64,000 nucleotides of DNA, taken from the NCBI RefSeq assembly GCF_026540895.1, contig NZ_JALNUR010000015.1, positions 21,107 through 85,106 on the forward strand, written 5' to 3'. Under the pieces are notes generated by a model. The model ran no database searches. It was not told the DNA's origin and saw only the letters and a program-made list of their open reading frames with translations. Position 1 is the first letter of the stretch. Each line of letters begins with the position of its first letter. The stretch is from Sphingomonas sp. GM_Shp_1 (GTDB taxonomy: Bacteria > Pseudomonadota > Alphaproteobacteria > Sphingomonadales > Sphingomonadaceae). Both the position numbers and the translations under genes were made by a program. Below are positions 36,166 through 45,209 of this stretch, one piece after another.

Positions 36166-38448
36166 ATGACCGATTTCCTGCTCGAACTCCGCTCCGAAGA
36201 AATCCCCGCCCGGATGCAGGCGGGTGCGCGCGACAATCTCGCCAAGCTGTTCGCCGCCGAACTGGCCAAGGCCGGGCTGTCGGCGGGTGAGATCGTCACC
36301 TATGCGGGCCCGCGTCGCCTAGCCCTGATCGCCAAGGGCTTGCCCGCCGCGACCGAGGCCGTCTCCGAAGAGGTGAAGGGCCCGCGCGCGTCGGCCCCGC
36401 CCCAGGCGCTGGAGGGCTTTCTCCGCAAGACCGGGCTGACCCGCGAGCAACTGACCGAGCGCGACGGCGTACTCTTCGCGATCACCGAGAAGCCCGGCCG
36501 CGCGACCGCCGAGGTGCTGGCCGAGGCGATCCCCGCGATCATCCGCGCCTTCCCCTGGCCCAAGTCGATGCGCTGGGGGGCGGAGTCCGCTTCGACCGAA
36601 TCGATGCGCTGGGTCCGCCCGCTCCACGCCGTCGTCGCGCTGTTCGGCGGTGAGATCGTGCCGTTCGAGATCGCCGGGATCACCAGCGGCAACGTCACGC
36701 GCGGTCACCGCTTCCACGCGCCCGCCGAGATCGTGCTGACCGGCGCGGATGCTTATGTCGAGCAGTTGCGCGCGGCCAAGGTGCTGGTCGACCAGGACGA
36801 GCGCGCCGCGATCATCCGGACCCGCGCCTCCGCGCTGGCCGCCGAGGCCGGGCTGGAACTGGTCGAGGACGAAGGGCTGGTCGCCGAGAATGCCGGGCTG
36901 ACCGAATGGCCGGTGCCGCTGCTCGGCCGCTTCGACGAAGCGTTCCTCGACGTACCGCCGGAAGTCATCCAGCTTACCGCACGGGTGAACCAGAAATATT
37001 TCGTCTGCCGCTCCAGCGACGGCAAGCTGGCCAACGCCTTTGTCTGCACGGCGAATATCGAGGCGAGCGACGGCGGCGCGAAGATCGTCGAGGGCAATGG
37101 CAAGGTGCTCGCCGCCCGCCTGTCCGACGCGCGCTTCTTCTACGAGACGGACCTGAAGACCAAGCTCGACGATCTGCGGCCCAAGCTGGAAAAGATCGTC
37201 TTCCACGAAAAGCTCGGTACCGTCGCCGACAAGGTCGAGCGGGTGGCGAAACTCGCCCGCTGGCTGGTGGAAGAGGGTATCGTCGGCGCTGCACAGCCCT
37301 CTCCCCACCGGGGAGAGAGAGGGGACCCGCGGCAAGGCCGTGGGGAGGGTGAGGGGCAGCCCAGCAGCGCCTCGCCCGCGTCGGCCCCTCACCCCGGCCC
37401 TCTCCCCGATGGGGAGAGGGAGCGGCTTGCCGATCTGGCGGAGCGCGCCGCGTATCTGGCGAAGGCCGATCTCGTCACCGGCATGGTCGGCGAGTTCCCC
37501 GAATTGCAGGGTCTGATGGGCGGCTACTACGCCGCCGCGCAGGGCGAAGACCCGCGCGTGGCCGAGGCGGTTCGCGATCACTACAAGCCGGTCGGGCAGG
37601 GGGATGACGTCCCCACCGCGCCGGTGACGGTGGCCGTGGCGCTGGCGGATAAGCTGGATACGATCGTCTCGTTTTTCTCGATCGATGAGAAGCCGACTGG
37701 CTCGAAAGATCCGTTCGCACTCCGTCGTGCAGCGCTCGGCGTGATTGCGATCGTCTTGACGAATAATCTGCGTGCCTCGCTCTACTCGCTATTTGATCAG
37801 GCCGCTCCAAAAGCGGGAGACAGCGATATAGGGCGGATTGTCGCAGCCGATTACTTTTACGATTTTGTTATTGACCGGCTTAAGGTCCAGCAGCGCAGCG
37901 AAGGCGTCCGGCATGACGTGATTGATGCAGTCGTTCGTATGGGAGGAGATGACGACATTAGCGGTGAGCGCGACCTCGTCCGTCTGCTCGCCCGCGTCCG
38001 TGCGCTGCAAGCCTTCGTCACCACCGACGACGGCGCCAACCTGCTCGCCGGATACAAGCGCGCCGCGAACATCCTGAAGAAGGAGGGCGTTCCCCCTCCC
38101 GTCACCCCAGCGCAGGCTGTGGTCTCTGGCGAGAGCGTGGGACAGGAGTCGCAAAAGGCCCCAGCCTCCGCTGGTGCGACGGCTGGGGGCGATATCGAGC
38201 CGGCCGAAGCGGCGCTCAAGGAGGCGCTCGACGCCGCCGAGCCCAAGGCGGCGGCAGCGGTAAAGGCCGAGGATTTCGAGGCCGCCATGGCCGCGCTCGC
38301 CTCGCTTCGCGCGCCGATCGACCGGTTCTTCGATGACGTGACCGTCAACGACGCCGACCCGGCCAAGCGTGCCGCGCGCCTCGCGCTGCTCGCCCGCGTT
38401 CGGGCCGCCGTCCACACGGTGGCGGATTTCTCGCGGATCGAGGGATGA
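36166..38448 (+). CDS. glyS: Glycyl-tRNA synthetase beta subunit with two in-frame repeat insertions
   Basis: GlyS binds tRNA-Gly and supports the alpha subunit. It opens DFLLELRSEEIPARMQAGA and contains RWVRPLHAVVALF, LTARVNQKYFVCRS, HEKLGTVADKVERVAKLARW, LVTGMVGEFPELQGLMGGYY and DKLDTIVSFFSI. It ends DRFFDDVTVNDADP. At 760 residues it is about 70 longer than E. coli GlyS (689). The excess is two segments: about residues 376-422 and 644-672, which are translated copies of dispersed repeats. Codons from about 37690 to 37975 are much less GC-rich than the rest. A GTG two codons upstream (36160) is an alternative start. Confidence 0.95.
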   Translation: MTDFLLELRSEEIPARMQAGARDNLAKLFAAELAKAGLSAGEIVTYAGPRRLALIAKGLPAATEAVSEEVKGPRASAPPQALEGFLRKTGLTREQLTERDGVLFAITEKPGRATAEVLAEAIPAIIRAFPWPKSMRWGAESASTESMRWVRPLHAVVALFGGEIVPFEIAGITSGNVTRGHRFHAPAEIVLTGADAYVEQLRAAKVLVDQDERAAIIRTRASALAAEAGLELVEDEGLVAENAGLTEWPVPLLGRFDEAFLDVPPEVIQLTARVNQKYFVCRSSDGKLANAFVCTANIEASDGGAKIVEGNGKVLAARLSDARFFYETDLKTKLDDLRPKLEKIVFHEKLGTVADKVERVAKLARWLVEEGIVGAAQPSPHRGERGDPRQGRGEGEGQPSSASPASAPHPGPLPDGERERLADLAERAAYLAKADLVTGMVGEFPELQGLMGGYYAAAQGEDPRVAEAVRDHYKPVGQGDDVPTAPVTVAVALADKLDTIVSFFSIDEKPTGSKDPFALRRAALGVIAIVLTNNLRASLYSLFDQAAPKAGDSDIGRIVAADYFYDFVIDRLKVQQRSEGVRHDVIDAVVRMGGDDDISGERDLVRLLARVRALQAFVTTDDGANLLAGYKRAANILKKEGVPPPVTPAQAVVSGESVGQESQKAPASAGATAGGDIEPAEAALKEALDAAEPKAAAAVKAEDFEAAMAALASLRAPIDRFFDDVTVNDADPAKRAARLALLARVRAAVHTVADFSRIEG
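37293..37432. repeat. Family C palindromic repeat inside glyS
   Basis: CCCTCTCCCCACCGGGGAGA and CCCTCTCCCCGATGGGGAGA are hairpin arms around GGTGAGGGGC / GGCCCCTCACC, as in 3057-3173. It is read in frame as a Pro/Gly/Arg/Ser-rich loop (SPHRGERGDPRQGRGEGEGQ at its start). Confidence 0.87.
38101..38180. repeat. GTCACCCCAGCGCAGGCTG-type repeat inside glyS
   Basis: GTCACCCCAGCGCAGGCTG at the left and CCCCAGCCTCCGCTGGTGCG at the right match the ends of the intergenic element at 61362-61441. It is read in frame as VTPAQAVVSGES and APASAGATAGG. Confidence 0.85.
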
Positions 38449-38534
38449 TTAAGCGCCGGATCGGGAAACGGAATGCGACGTTCCTGTCTTCCCCTCCGGC
38501 AATATCGCCTTATTAAAGCCGACGCCTGTGTCCC

Positions 38535-38552
38535 CAGGGCGTCGGACGATAC
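38535..38552. other. Hairpin in ppdK leader
   Basis: Within the 125-base glyS-ppdK gap, CCGACGCC (from about 38519) pairs with GGGCGTCGG (to about 38544) around TGTGTCCCCA, with no T tract. It may be a weak terminator or a leader structure; its limits are approximate. Confidence 0.4.
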
Positions 38553-38573
38553 GACCAGTAAAGGATCGAACCG

Positions 38574-41234
38574 ATGACCTATGTGTACCGTTTCGGCGGC
38601 GGCGTTTCGGACGGCGGCAAGGGGGACAAGAATCTGCTTGGCGGCAAGGGCGCGAATCTGGCCGAAATGGCCTCGATCGGGCTGCCGGTGCCGCCGGGCT
38701 TCACCATCTCGACCGCGATGTGCACCCGCTATTATGAGGATGGCGAGCAGTTTCCGCAGGAACTGCGCGACGAAGTGGCGGACGGTATCAAGCATATCGA
38801 GGCGGTGACCGAGAAGCGCTTCGGCGACCCGGAAAACCCGCTCCTCGTCTCGGTCCGCTCGGGTGCGCGGGTGTCGATGCCGGGCATGATGGACACGGTG
38901 CTGAACCTGGGCCTCAACGACGCGACCGTCGAGGGGCTGGCGAAGAAGGCCGGCGACGAGCGCTTCGCCTGGGACAGCTATCGCCGCTTCATCCAGATGT
39001 ATGCCGATGTCGTGCTGGAGCTGGATCACGGTGCTTTCGAGGAAGCGCTGGAGATCGCTAAGGAGGATAACGGCTTCACCCTCGATACCGAGATGTCGGC
39101 CGAGGACTGGAAGAAGCTGGTCACCGTCTACAAGGGCCTTGTCGAGGAGCAGTGGGGCAAGCCCTTCCCGCAGGACGTGCAGGACCAGCTTTGGGGCGCG
39201 GTCGGCGCGGTGTTCGGGTCGTGGCAGTCGGAACGCGCCAAGGTCTATCGCCGCCTGAACGACATCCCCGCCGACTGGGGCACCGCCGTCAATGTGCAGG
39301 CGATGGTCTTCGGCAATATGGGCGACACCTCGGCGACGGGCGTGGCCTTCACCCGCGATCCCTCGACCGGCAACCATGCCTATTATGGCGAGTTCCTGAT
39401 TAATGCGCAGGGCGAGGACGTGGTCGCGGGCATTCGTACGCCGCAGTACCTGACCAAGTCCGCGCGCGAGGAAGCGGGGGCCAAGCCCGCCTCGATGGAA
39501 GAGGCGATGCCGGAGGTATATGCCGAGCTGGCCGCCGTGTTCGACCGGCTGGAAAACCACTATCGCGACATGCAGGACATCGAGTTCACGGTCGAACAGG
39601 CCAAGCTCTGGATGCTCCAGACCCGCTCGGGCAAGCGCACCGCCAAGGCGGCGCTGAAGATCGCGGTCGATATGGCGAATGAGGGCCTGATCACCCGCGA
39701 GGAAGCGATTGCGCGGGTCGATCCGGCGGCGCTCGACCAGCTGCTCCACCCCACGCTCGACCCCAACGCCAAGCGGGATGTCCTGACCAAGGGCCTGCCC
39801 GCCTCGCCGGGTGCGGCGTCGGGCAAGGTGGTGTTCGACGCCGATGCCGCCGAGCGCGCGGCGGCGGCGGGCGAGGCGGTGATCCTCGTCCGTGTCGAGA
39901 CCAGCCCCGAGGACATTCACGGGATGCACGCGGCCAAGGGCATCCTGACCGCGCGTGGCGGTATGACCAGCCATGCGGCGGTCGTGGCGCGCGGCATGGG
40001 GCGGCCTTGCGTTTCGGGCGCGGGTTCGCTCGCCATCGACAACAAGGCCAAGCTGCTCCGTGTGGGCAGTCGCGAGGTGCGCGAAGGCGACATCCTGACG
40101 CTCGACGGTTCGACCGGCGAGGTGATGGTCGGCGCGGTCGCGACGGTGCAGCCCGAGCTGGCGGGCGATTTCGGCACGCTGATGGAATGGGCCGATCAGG
40201 TCCGTCGCCTGAAGGTCCGGGCGAACGCCGAAACCCCGCTCGATTGCCGCACCGCGCGCGAGTTCGGCGCGGAGGGCGTCGGCCTTTGCCGGACCGAGCA
40301 TATGTTCTTCGACGCCGCGCGGATCACGGCGGTGCGCCAGATGATCCTCGCCTCGGACGAAGCGGGGCGTCGCGCCGCGCTCGCCAAGCTGCTGCCCGAA
40401 CAGCGCGCCGACTTCACCGCGATCTTCGAGGTGATGGCGGGCCTGCCGGTGACGGTGCGCCTGCTCGACCCGCCGCTGCACGAGTTCCTGCCGCAGCAGG
40501 AGGCCGAGTTTGCCGAGGTCGCCACCGCGGCGGGCGTGGACGTGGATACGCTGAAGCGTCGGGCGAACGAACTGCATGAGTTCAACCCGATGCTCGGCCA
40601 TCGCGGTTGCCGCCTGGGCGTGACCTATCCGGAAATCTACGAAATCCAGGCGCGCGCGATCTTCGAGGCGGCGCTGGACGTCGCGGAGAAGTCGGGTGAG
40701 GCGCCGATCCCCGAGGTCATGATCCCGCTGGTCGCCACGCGGCGCGAGCTGGAGCTGATGAAGGCGGTGGTCGACAAGGCCGCACAGGCGGTCTTCGCTG
40801 AACGCGGCAAGACGGTCGAGTATCTGGTCGGCACGATGATCGAGCTGCCGCGCGCCGCGCTGAAGGCCGGGGAAATCGCCGAGGTCGGCGAGTTCTTCTC
40901 CTTCGGCACCAACGACCTGACCCAGACGACCCTGGGCGTCAGCCGCGACGACGCGGCGCGCTTCCTGGGGGTGTATGTCGAGAAGGGCATCTACGCCAAG
41001 GACCCGTTCGTCAGCCTGGACGTGGACGGCGTCGGCGAACTGGTCAGCCTGGCCGCCGAGCGTGGTCGCGCGACGCGGCCTGGGATCAAGCTGGGCATCT
41101 GCGGCGAACATGGCGGGGATCCCGCGTCGATCGCCTTTTGCGAGCAGGTCGGGTTGGATTATGTCTCGGCCAGCCCGTACCGGGTGCCGATCGCGCGGCT
41201 GGCGGCTGCGCAGGCGGCGTTGAAGGCGAAGTAA
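38574..41234 (+). CDS. ppdK: Pyruvate, phosphate dikinase
   Basis: PPDK interconverts pyruvate, ATP and Pi with PEP, AMP and PPi, linking glycolysis and gluconeogenesis. The 886-residue protein has the N-terminal ATP-grasp domain (VYRFGGGVSDGGKGDKNLLG, SVRSGARVSMPGMMDT) and the swivelling His domain, GGMTSHAAVVARGMGRPCVS, with phospho-His467. The C-terminal PEP/pyruvate barrel has FGTNDLTQTTLG and catalytic Cys843 in LGICGEHGGDP. Family length is about 875. AAAGGATCG precedes the start. Confidence 0.98.
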   Translation: MTYVYRFGGGVSDGGKGDKNLLGGKGANLAEMASIGLPVPPGFTISTAMCTRYYEDGEQFPQELRDEVADGIKHIEAVTEKRFGDPENPLLVSVRSGARVSMPGMMDTVLNLGLNDATVEGLAKKAGDERFAWDSYRRFIQMYADVVLELDHGAFEEALEIAKEDNGFTLDTEMSAEDWKKLVTVYKGLVEEQWGKPFPQDVQDQLWGAVGAVFGSWQSERAKVYRRLNDIPADWGTAVNVQAMVFGNMGDTSATGVAFTRDPSTGNHAYYGEFLINAQGEDVVAGIRTPQYLTKSAREEAGAKPASMEEAMPEVYAELAAVFDRLENHYRDMQDIEFTVEQAKLWMLQTRSGKRTAKAALKIAVDMANEGLITREEAIARVDPAALDQLLHPTLDPNAKRDVLTKGLPASPGAASGKVVFDADAAERAAAAGEAVILVRVETSPEDIHGMHAAKGILTARGGMTSHAAVVARGMGRPCVSGAGSLAIDNKAKLLRVGSREVREGDILTLDGSTGEVMVGAVATVQPELAGDFGTLMEWADQVRRLKVRANAETPLDCRTAREFGAEGVGLCRTEHMFFDAARITAVRQMILASDEAGRRAALAKLLPEQRADFTAIFEVMAGLPVTVRLLDPPLHEFLPQQEAEFAEVATAAGVDVDTLKRRANELHEFNPMLGHRGCRLGVTYPEIYEIQARAIFEAALDVAEKSGEAPIPEVMIPLVATRRELELMKAVVDKAAQAVFAERGKTVEYLVGTMIELPRAALKAGEIAEVGEFFSFGTNDLTQTTLGVSRDDAARFLGVYVEKGIYAKDPFVSLDVDGVGELVSLAAERGRATRPGIKLGICGEHGGDPASIAFCEQVGLDYVSASPYRVPIARLAAAQAALKAK

Positions 41235-41298
41235 GGGGGCGTTGTTCTTCCGCCTGCTTGCGGGAGGGGAGTCTCGGTGAGGTCTTCGCCTGCGGCTT

Positions 41299-41449
41299 TC
41301 CCTCCCCCATCCCCTCCCGCTTGCGGGAGGGGCGTGCCTGGGGGCGCCCGATTGCGCCATCTGCTGCTCCACCCCCTTTGGGTCGTGGAGGGACGACACG
41401 TCGCCCCACATCGCTCCCCTCCCGCAGGCGGGAGGGGCTGGGGGAGGGC
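41299..41449. repeat. Large palindromic repeat, family B
   Basis: CCCTCCCCCATCCCCTCCCG and CCCTCCCGCAGGCGGGAGGG are the arms. A further half arm, CTTGCGGGAGGGGAG, lies at about 41258-41272. The 278-base gap between ppdK and the convergent gene at 41513 otherwise holds nothing recognisable. Confidence 0.85.
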
Positions 41450-41512
41450 AGCGGGATCTCACCGAGCCCCCATCAACCGCAATAACCCCGACCTAACCCC
41501 TAAGACGAAACC

Positions 41513-41887
41513 TCACCCGTTGGTCGAAACACGATTCCCGAAATCGAACCACCCGCGACGTTCTCCCGCCGGATAGGCCGGACGCGCCGCCGTCGCCGCC
41601 ACGGGGCGATAGGTGGATGCGGGCGCAACCCGCTCCGTGACCGGGGTCGCCGCTACCGGCTGTGCGCTGGCCAGGCGATGGTTCTCGCGCTCCAGCTCGG
41701 CGATGCGGGCCTGCGCGGCGGACAGCTTGGTCTCGGTGTCCTTCACCTGGGCCGCATGGGCATCGCGCTCGGTCGCATAGCGGGCCCGCCATTTGCGCCC
41801 GCCGGGATGGCTCGCCAGTCCGAAAAGCCACCCGGCGATGAGGACCAGCCCCAGCACGGCGAATTGCGTCGTCGAAGTGAACAACAT
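41513..41887 (-). CDS. Membrane-anchored coiled-coil protein, uncharacterised
   Basis: The 124-residue protein has one N-terminal transmembrane helix (FAVLGLVLIAGWLFGLA). A coiled-coil of about 45 residues follows (HAAQVKDTETKLSAAQARIA, ELERENHRLA), then an Ala/Pro/Val-rich tail. It resembles small bitopic scaffold-like proteins, but no family is identified. It lies downstream of tadC with a 75-base gap and may or may not belong to the pilus operon. Confidence 0.7.
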   Translation of the reverse strand: MLFTSTTQFAVLGLVLIAGWLFGLASHPGGRKWRARYATERDAHAAQVKDTETKLSAAQARIAELERENHRLASAQPVAATPVTERVAPASTYRPVAATAARPAYPAGERRGWFDFGNRVSTNG

Positions 41888-41962
41888 CGCATCGTTTCCT
41901 GTCTGTTACGATCGGTCAACGACTGGCGGCGTCGCTGGTTGCGCGGGGCCTATGCGGGTGCG

Positions 41963-42955
41963 TCACTGCCCCGACATCAGCGTGTCCTTGATCGAGCAGG
42001 CGGCGGGGCCCAGGATCACGACGAACAGCGTCGGCAGGATGAACAGGATCAGCGGTACGGTCATGATCGCCGGGAGCCGCGCGGCCTTTTCCTCGGCGCG
42101 CATCATGCGTTCGTTGCGGAACTCGGCCGACAGGACGCGCAGCGCACTGGCGAGCGGCGTGCCGTATTTCTCGGTCTGCACCATGGTCGTGACGACGCTG
42201 CGCAGCGCGTCCAGATTGACCCGGATGGATAGATTCTCCAGGGCCTGCCGCCGATCGGTCAGGAAGCCCAACTCGACCGAGGTCAGCTGGAACTCGTCGC
42301 CCAGCTCGGGATAGGCGCGGCGCAGTTCGCGGGCGACGCGGGCGAAGGCGGCATCGACGGTCAACCCGGCCTCGGCGCAGATGACCATCAGGTCCAGCGC
42401 ATCGGGCAGGCCCTTGCGGATCGCGGCGGTCCGCTTGTCGATCCGGTTCTTCAGCGCGAGGTCGGGCGCCTTGTAGGACAGGACCAGCGTCCCCGCGACC
42501 AGCATGTAGCAGCTCAGGCCGCTCCAGTCGGAAAAACTGTCGGTGCCATAGACCCACAAGGCCATGCCGCCGCCCAGCACGATGGGCAGCGCCAGCCGTC
42601 CGAAGATCACCGCGACGGCCAGTTCCTTCGACCGGATACCCGCCTGAAGCAGGCGAAGCTGGATCGATTTGACCTGTTCGTCCTGAAGCATCTTCAGCGC
42701 GCTCAGCACCGATCGCATCCGCTCCAGCATGTCGGTGCGATCGACCCATTGGGCGCGGCGCTTGGGCGGCGCGGCGATCCCGGCCTTGAGCAGTTCGCGC
42801 CGTTCGTTAAGCGCGCGCACCCGGCGCGTCATCGGATCGCGCGTGCCGATCAGCAGATAGCCCGCGACCAGCAGGGCGAACACGCATATCCCCCACAACA
42901 GGGTGGCGGCGGAGGCGGGCTCAAGGCCCGGCACGGTATCGGCGGGGCTGGTCAT
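41963..42955 (-). CDS. tadC: Tad pilus inner-membrane platform protein TadC
   Basis: TadC belongs to the GspF family and forms, with TadB, the inner-membrane platform of Flp/Tad pili. The 330-residue protein has an N-terminal helix (LLWGICVFALLVAGYLLIG), a helical cytoplasmic domain (LPDALDLMVICAEAGLTVDA) and paired C-terminal helices (VPLILFILPTLFVVILGPA). KYGTPLASALRVLSAEFRNE is the usual T2SSF motif. It is directly adjacent to tadB. It is of the TadC subtype because it follows TadB and has the VICAEAG motif. Confidence 0.93.
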   Translation of the reverse strand: MTSPADTVPGLEPASAATLLWGICVFALLVAGYLLIGTRDPMTRRVRALNERRELLKAGIAAPPKRRAQWVDRTDMLERMRSVLSALKMLQDEQVKSIQLRLLQAGIRSKELAVAVIFGRLALPIVLGGGMALWVYGTDSFSDWSGLSCYMLVAGTLVLSYKAPDLALKNRIDKRTAAIRKGLPDALDLMVICAEAGLTVDAAFARVARELRRAYPELGDEFQLTSVELGFLTDRRQALENLSIRVNLDALRSVVTTMVQTEKYGTPLASALRVLSAEFRNERMMRAEEKAARLPAIMTVPLILFILPTLFVVILGPAACSIKDTLMSGQ

Positions 42956-43939
42956 TCAAATCTCGAAACTGATCATGCGCGACATGATGAAGGCCCCCAG
43001 GCCCAGCCAGATAAAGCCCAGCACCCCGATCAGCATCAGTCGCGGATCGGTGAAGAAACGCGCCATATAGGACTGGTTGATCGTATAGATGATCGCGAAC
43101 ACGAAGAAGGGCAGCGACCCGACGATATAGGCGGAGGCCTTGGGCTCGGACGACATCGCCTTGATCTTCAGCTTCATCTGCGCGCGCTTGCGCAGCACAT
43201 CGGCCAGGTTGGACAGCGTCTCGGCCAGATTGCCGCCCGTCTCGCGCTGGATGGCGATGGCGATGACGAAGAACTGGAATTCGGGAATGTCCAGCCGGTC
43301 GGCGGTTTCCTGAAGCGCGGCGTCCATGGTCCGGCCGATCCGCATCCGGTCCGCGACGGCGCGGAATTCCTCGCCCACCGGCCCCGGTATCTCATGCGCG
43401 ACGACCGCCATGGTCTCGGCGATGGGGAGGCCGGAGCGCAGGCCGCGCACCAGCAGTTCGATGGCATCCGGAAAGCGCGCGATGAACTTGCCCACCCGGC
43501 GGGCGATCAACCGCTTGACCACCATATGCGGCACCCACAGCCCGGCGACCATGCCGATCACCAGCGCGAGGAACAGCGAGAGCCCGAGCACCAGCAACAG
43601 GATCATGGTGACGAGCGCCAGGCCGGCGCTGGCCATGCCATATTGCCCGACGGTCCAGTCGCGGCCCGTCCGGTCCAGCATCTTGCCCAGCCGTGCCGGA
43701 TTGGGCAGCAGGCGCCCGAACGCCTTGTCCATCCGCGTATCGCCCGCCAGCGCGATGCCGCGCGACGCGGCGATCGCGGCCTGGGCGGGCCGGTCGAGGT
43801 CGAGCGCGACGCGGTCCCGCAACCCCGCCAGCCGCCGGGCCTGCCCCCGCGATGTGGCGGGGGTGGCAAAGGCCGCCATCGCCAGCACCAGCGTCAGGAA
43901 GACGCCCAGGGCCAGGATCAGGGTCGCCGTCATGCTCAT
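42956..43939 (-). CDS. tadB: Tad pilus inner-membrane platform protein TadB
   Basis: The 327-residue GspF-family partner of TadC has an N-terminal helix (ATLILALGVFLTLVLAMAAF), paired helices around 110-150 and the T2SSF domain FPDAIELLVRGLRSGLPIAE. IAIQRETGGNLAETLSNLAD and C-terminal helices follow. It starts only four bases after the cpaE stop. In most Tad loci the cpaF/tadA ATPase gene lies at exactly this junction; it is absent here. Confidence 0.93.
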   Translation of the reverse strand: MSMTATLILALGVFLTLVLAMAAFATPATSRGQARRLAGLRDRVALDLDRPAQAAIAASRGIALAGDTRMDKAFGRLLPNPARLGKMLDRTGRDWTVGQYGMASAGLALVTMILLLVLGLSLFLALVIGMVAGLWVPHMVVKRLIARRVGKFIARFPDAIELLVRGLRSGLPIAETMAVVAHEIPGPVGEEFRAVADRMRIGRTMDAALQETADRLDIPEFQFFVIAIAIQRETGGNLAETLSNLADVLRKRAQMKLKIKAMSSEPKASAYIVGSLPFFVFAIIYTINQSYMARFFTDPRLMLIGVLGFIWLGLGAFIMSRMISFEI

Positions 43940-43943
43940 CGCG

Positions 43944-45209
43944 TCAGTTCGCCCGTGTCCGCTTGGCGAGCAGCGCCTTCAGGTCGAACCGGTCGAGCAG
44001 CCCGCGCCGGTTGAACGCGAGCGGATCGGGCCCCTCGGACGAGGCGCAGATACGCTGCGACAATTCGACCAGGGGCGCGATGGTGCGCGAGGTGCGGCCC
44101 AGTTCGGCGATCGGCTTGCCGACCTTGGCGGCCTGTACGACCAGCTTCGGGTCATAGGGGACCAGGAAGTCGAGCGGGCGTTCGATCGACCCCTCGAAAT
44201 CGCTTTGCGCGATCTCGCTCTGCCCGGTCGGCAGGACGCGGTTGGCGACCGTCAGCACGTTGGTCTGCGGCGCATGCGTCTTCAGCCAGGAAAGGATGCG
44301 GATGGTATCGCGCGCGGCGGCCAGGGTGAATTCGGTCACCAGCACCAGGGTCTGCGCGCTCGTCGCCAGCATCGGTTGCTGGATCAGCAGGTTGCGGGGC
44401 AGGTCGACGATCGTCGTCTCGAAATTGATCCGCATCTCCTCCTGCAACTGCGCGAAGGCGAGGCCGTCATGGACGATGGGCGCGCTGATCGGCGCTTCGG
44501 CGGACAGGATGGCGAGCTTGGGCGTCGCCTTGACCATGGCGCGTTCCAGGAACAGCCCGTCTATCCGCCCCGGATTGTCGATCGCATCGACCAGCCCGCG
44601 CCCCGGCTCCAGGTCGAGCGCGAGGGCGGCGGTGCCGAAATGCACGTCGAGGTCGAGGATCGCGGTCGTCCGGTCGAGCCGCTCCGCCATCAGCCAGCCG
44701 AGCGAGGTCGCGACGGTCGATGTCCCCACACCACCCCGCACGCCGACGACCGCGACGCTGCAAGGCGCCTTTTCGGGGGCGGTATCCATCGCGCGCGGCG
44801 CGTGCAGGATCGTCCGCGCCTGCCCGATCGCGTCGCGCAGCATGTCGGCGTTGATCGGCTTGAGCAGATAGTCGTGCAGCCCGCTGGCCATCAGCATGCG
44901 GTACAGTCGCACGTCGTTGACCTGACCGACCGCGATGACGATCGTACCGGGTTCGCACACTTCGGCCAGATTGTTGATCTCGCTGGTGGGGTCGGGCGTG
45001 TCGCTGAGGTCGACCAGCAGGATTTGCGGGCTCGCGCTGACCGACAGCGCCTGGATCGCGCCGCGCAGCCCGCCCTTCAGCACCTTGTCCGGCGACCATC
45101 CCTGTTCGACGATGATCGGCCGGATCGCCTCGGCGGTCCAGTCGTCGCAGACATAGGCCTGGATCGCGTCGCGCTGAGTCATCAGATGGGGAGTCCAGGG
45201 GGCGTTCAT
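43944..45209 (-). CDS. cpaE: Tad pilus localisation ATPase-like protein CpaE/TadZ
   Basis: CpaE/TadZ places the Tad machine, usually at a pole. The 421-residue protein has a receiver-like N-terminal domain (about 15-135: ILLVDLSDTPDPTSEINNLA, LMASGLHDYLLKPIN). A MinD/ParA-like domain follows, with a deviant Walker A, VVGVRGGVGTSTVATSL, lacking the usual Lys. Then come AILDLDVHFGTAALALDLEP and FETTIVDLPRNL. ATG 45209 overlaps the cpaD stop as ATGA. The frame upstream belongs to cpaD read differently. Confidence 0.92.
   Translation of the reverse strand: MNAPWTPHLMTQRDAIQAYVCDDWTAEAIRPIIVEQGWSPDKVLKGGLRGAIQALSVSASPQILLVDLSDTPDPTSEINNLAEVCEPGTIVIAVGQVNDVRLYRMLMASGLHDYLLKPINADMLRDAIGQARTILHAPRAMDTAPEKAPCSVAVVGVRGGVGTSTVATSLGWLMAERLDRTTAILDLDVHFGTAALALDLEPGRGLVDAIDNPGRIDGLFLERAMVKATPKLAILSAEAPISAPIVHDGLAFAQLQEEMRINFETTIVDLPRNLLIQQPMLATSAQTLVLVTEFTLAAARDTIRILSWLKTHAPQTNVLTVANRVLPTGQSEIAQSDFEGSIERPLDFLVPYDPKLVVQAAKVGKPIAELGRTSRTIAPLVELSQRICASSEGPDPLAFNRRGLLDRFDLKALLAKRTRAN

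Noticed and set aside
37857..41462. 1201-residue open frame on the minus strand opposite ppdK and the end of glyS
   Set aside because: It is antisense to an unmistakable PPDK gene, is low in complexity (His/Arg/Leu-rich) and has no family features. High GC content removes stop codons from this frame.
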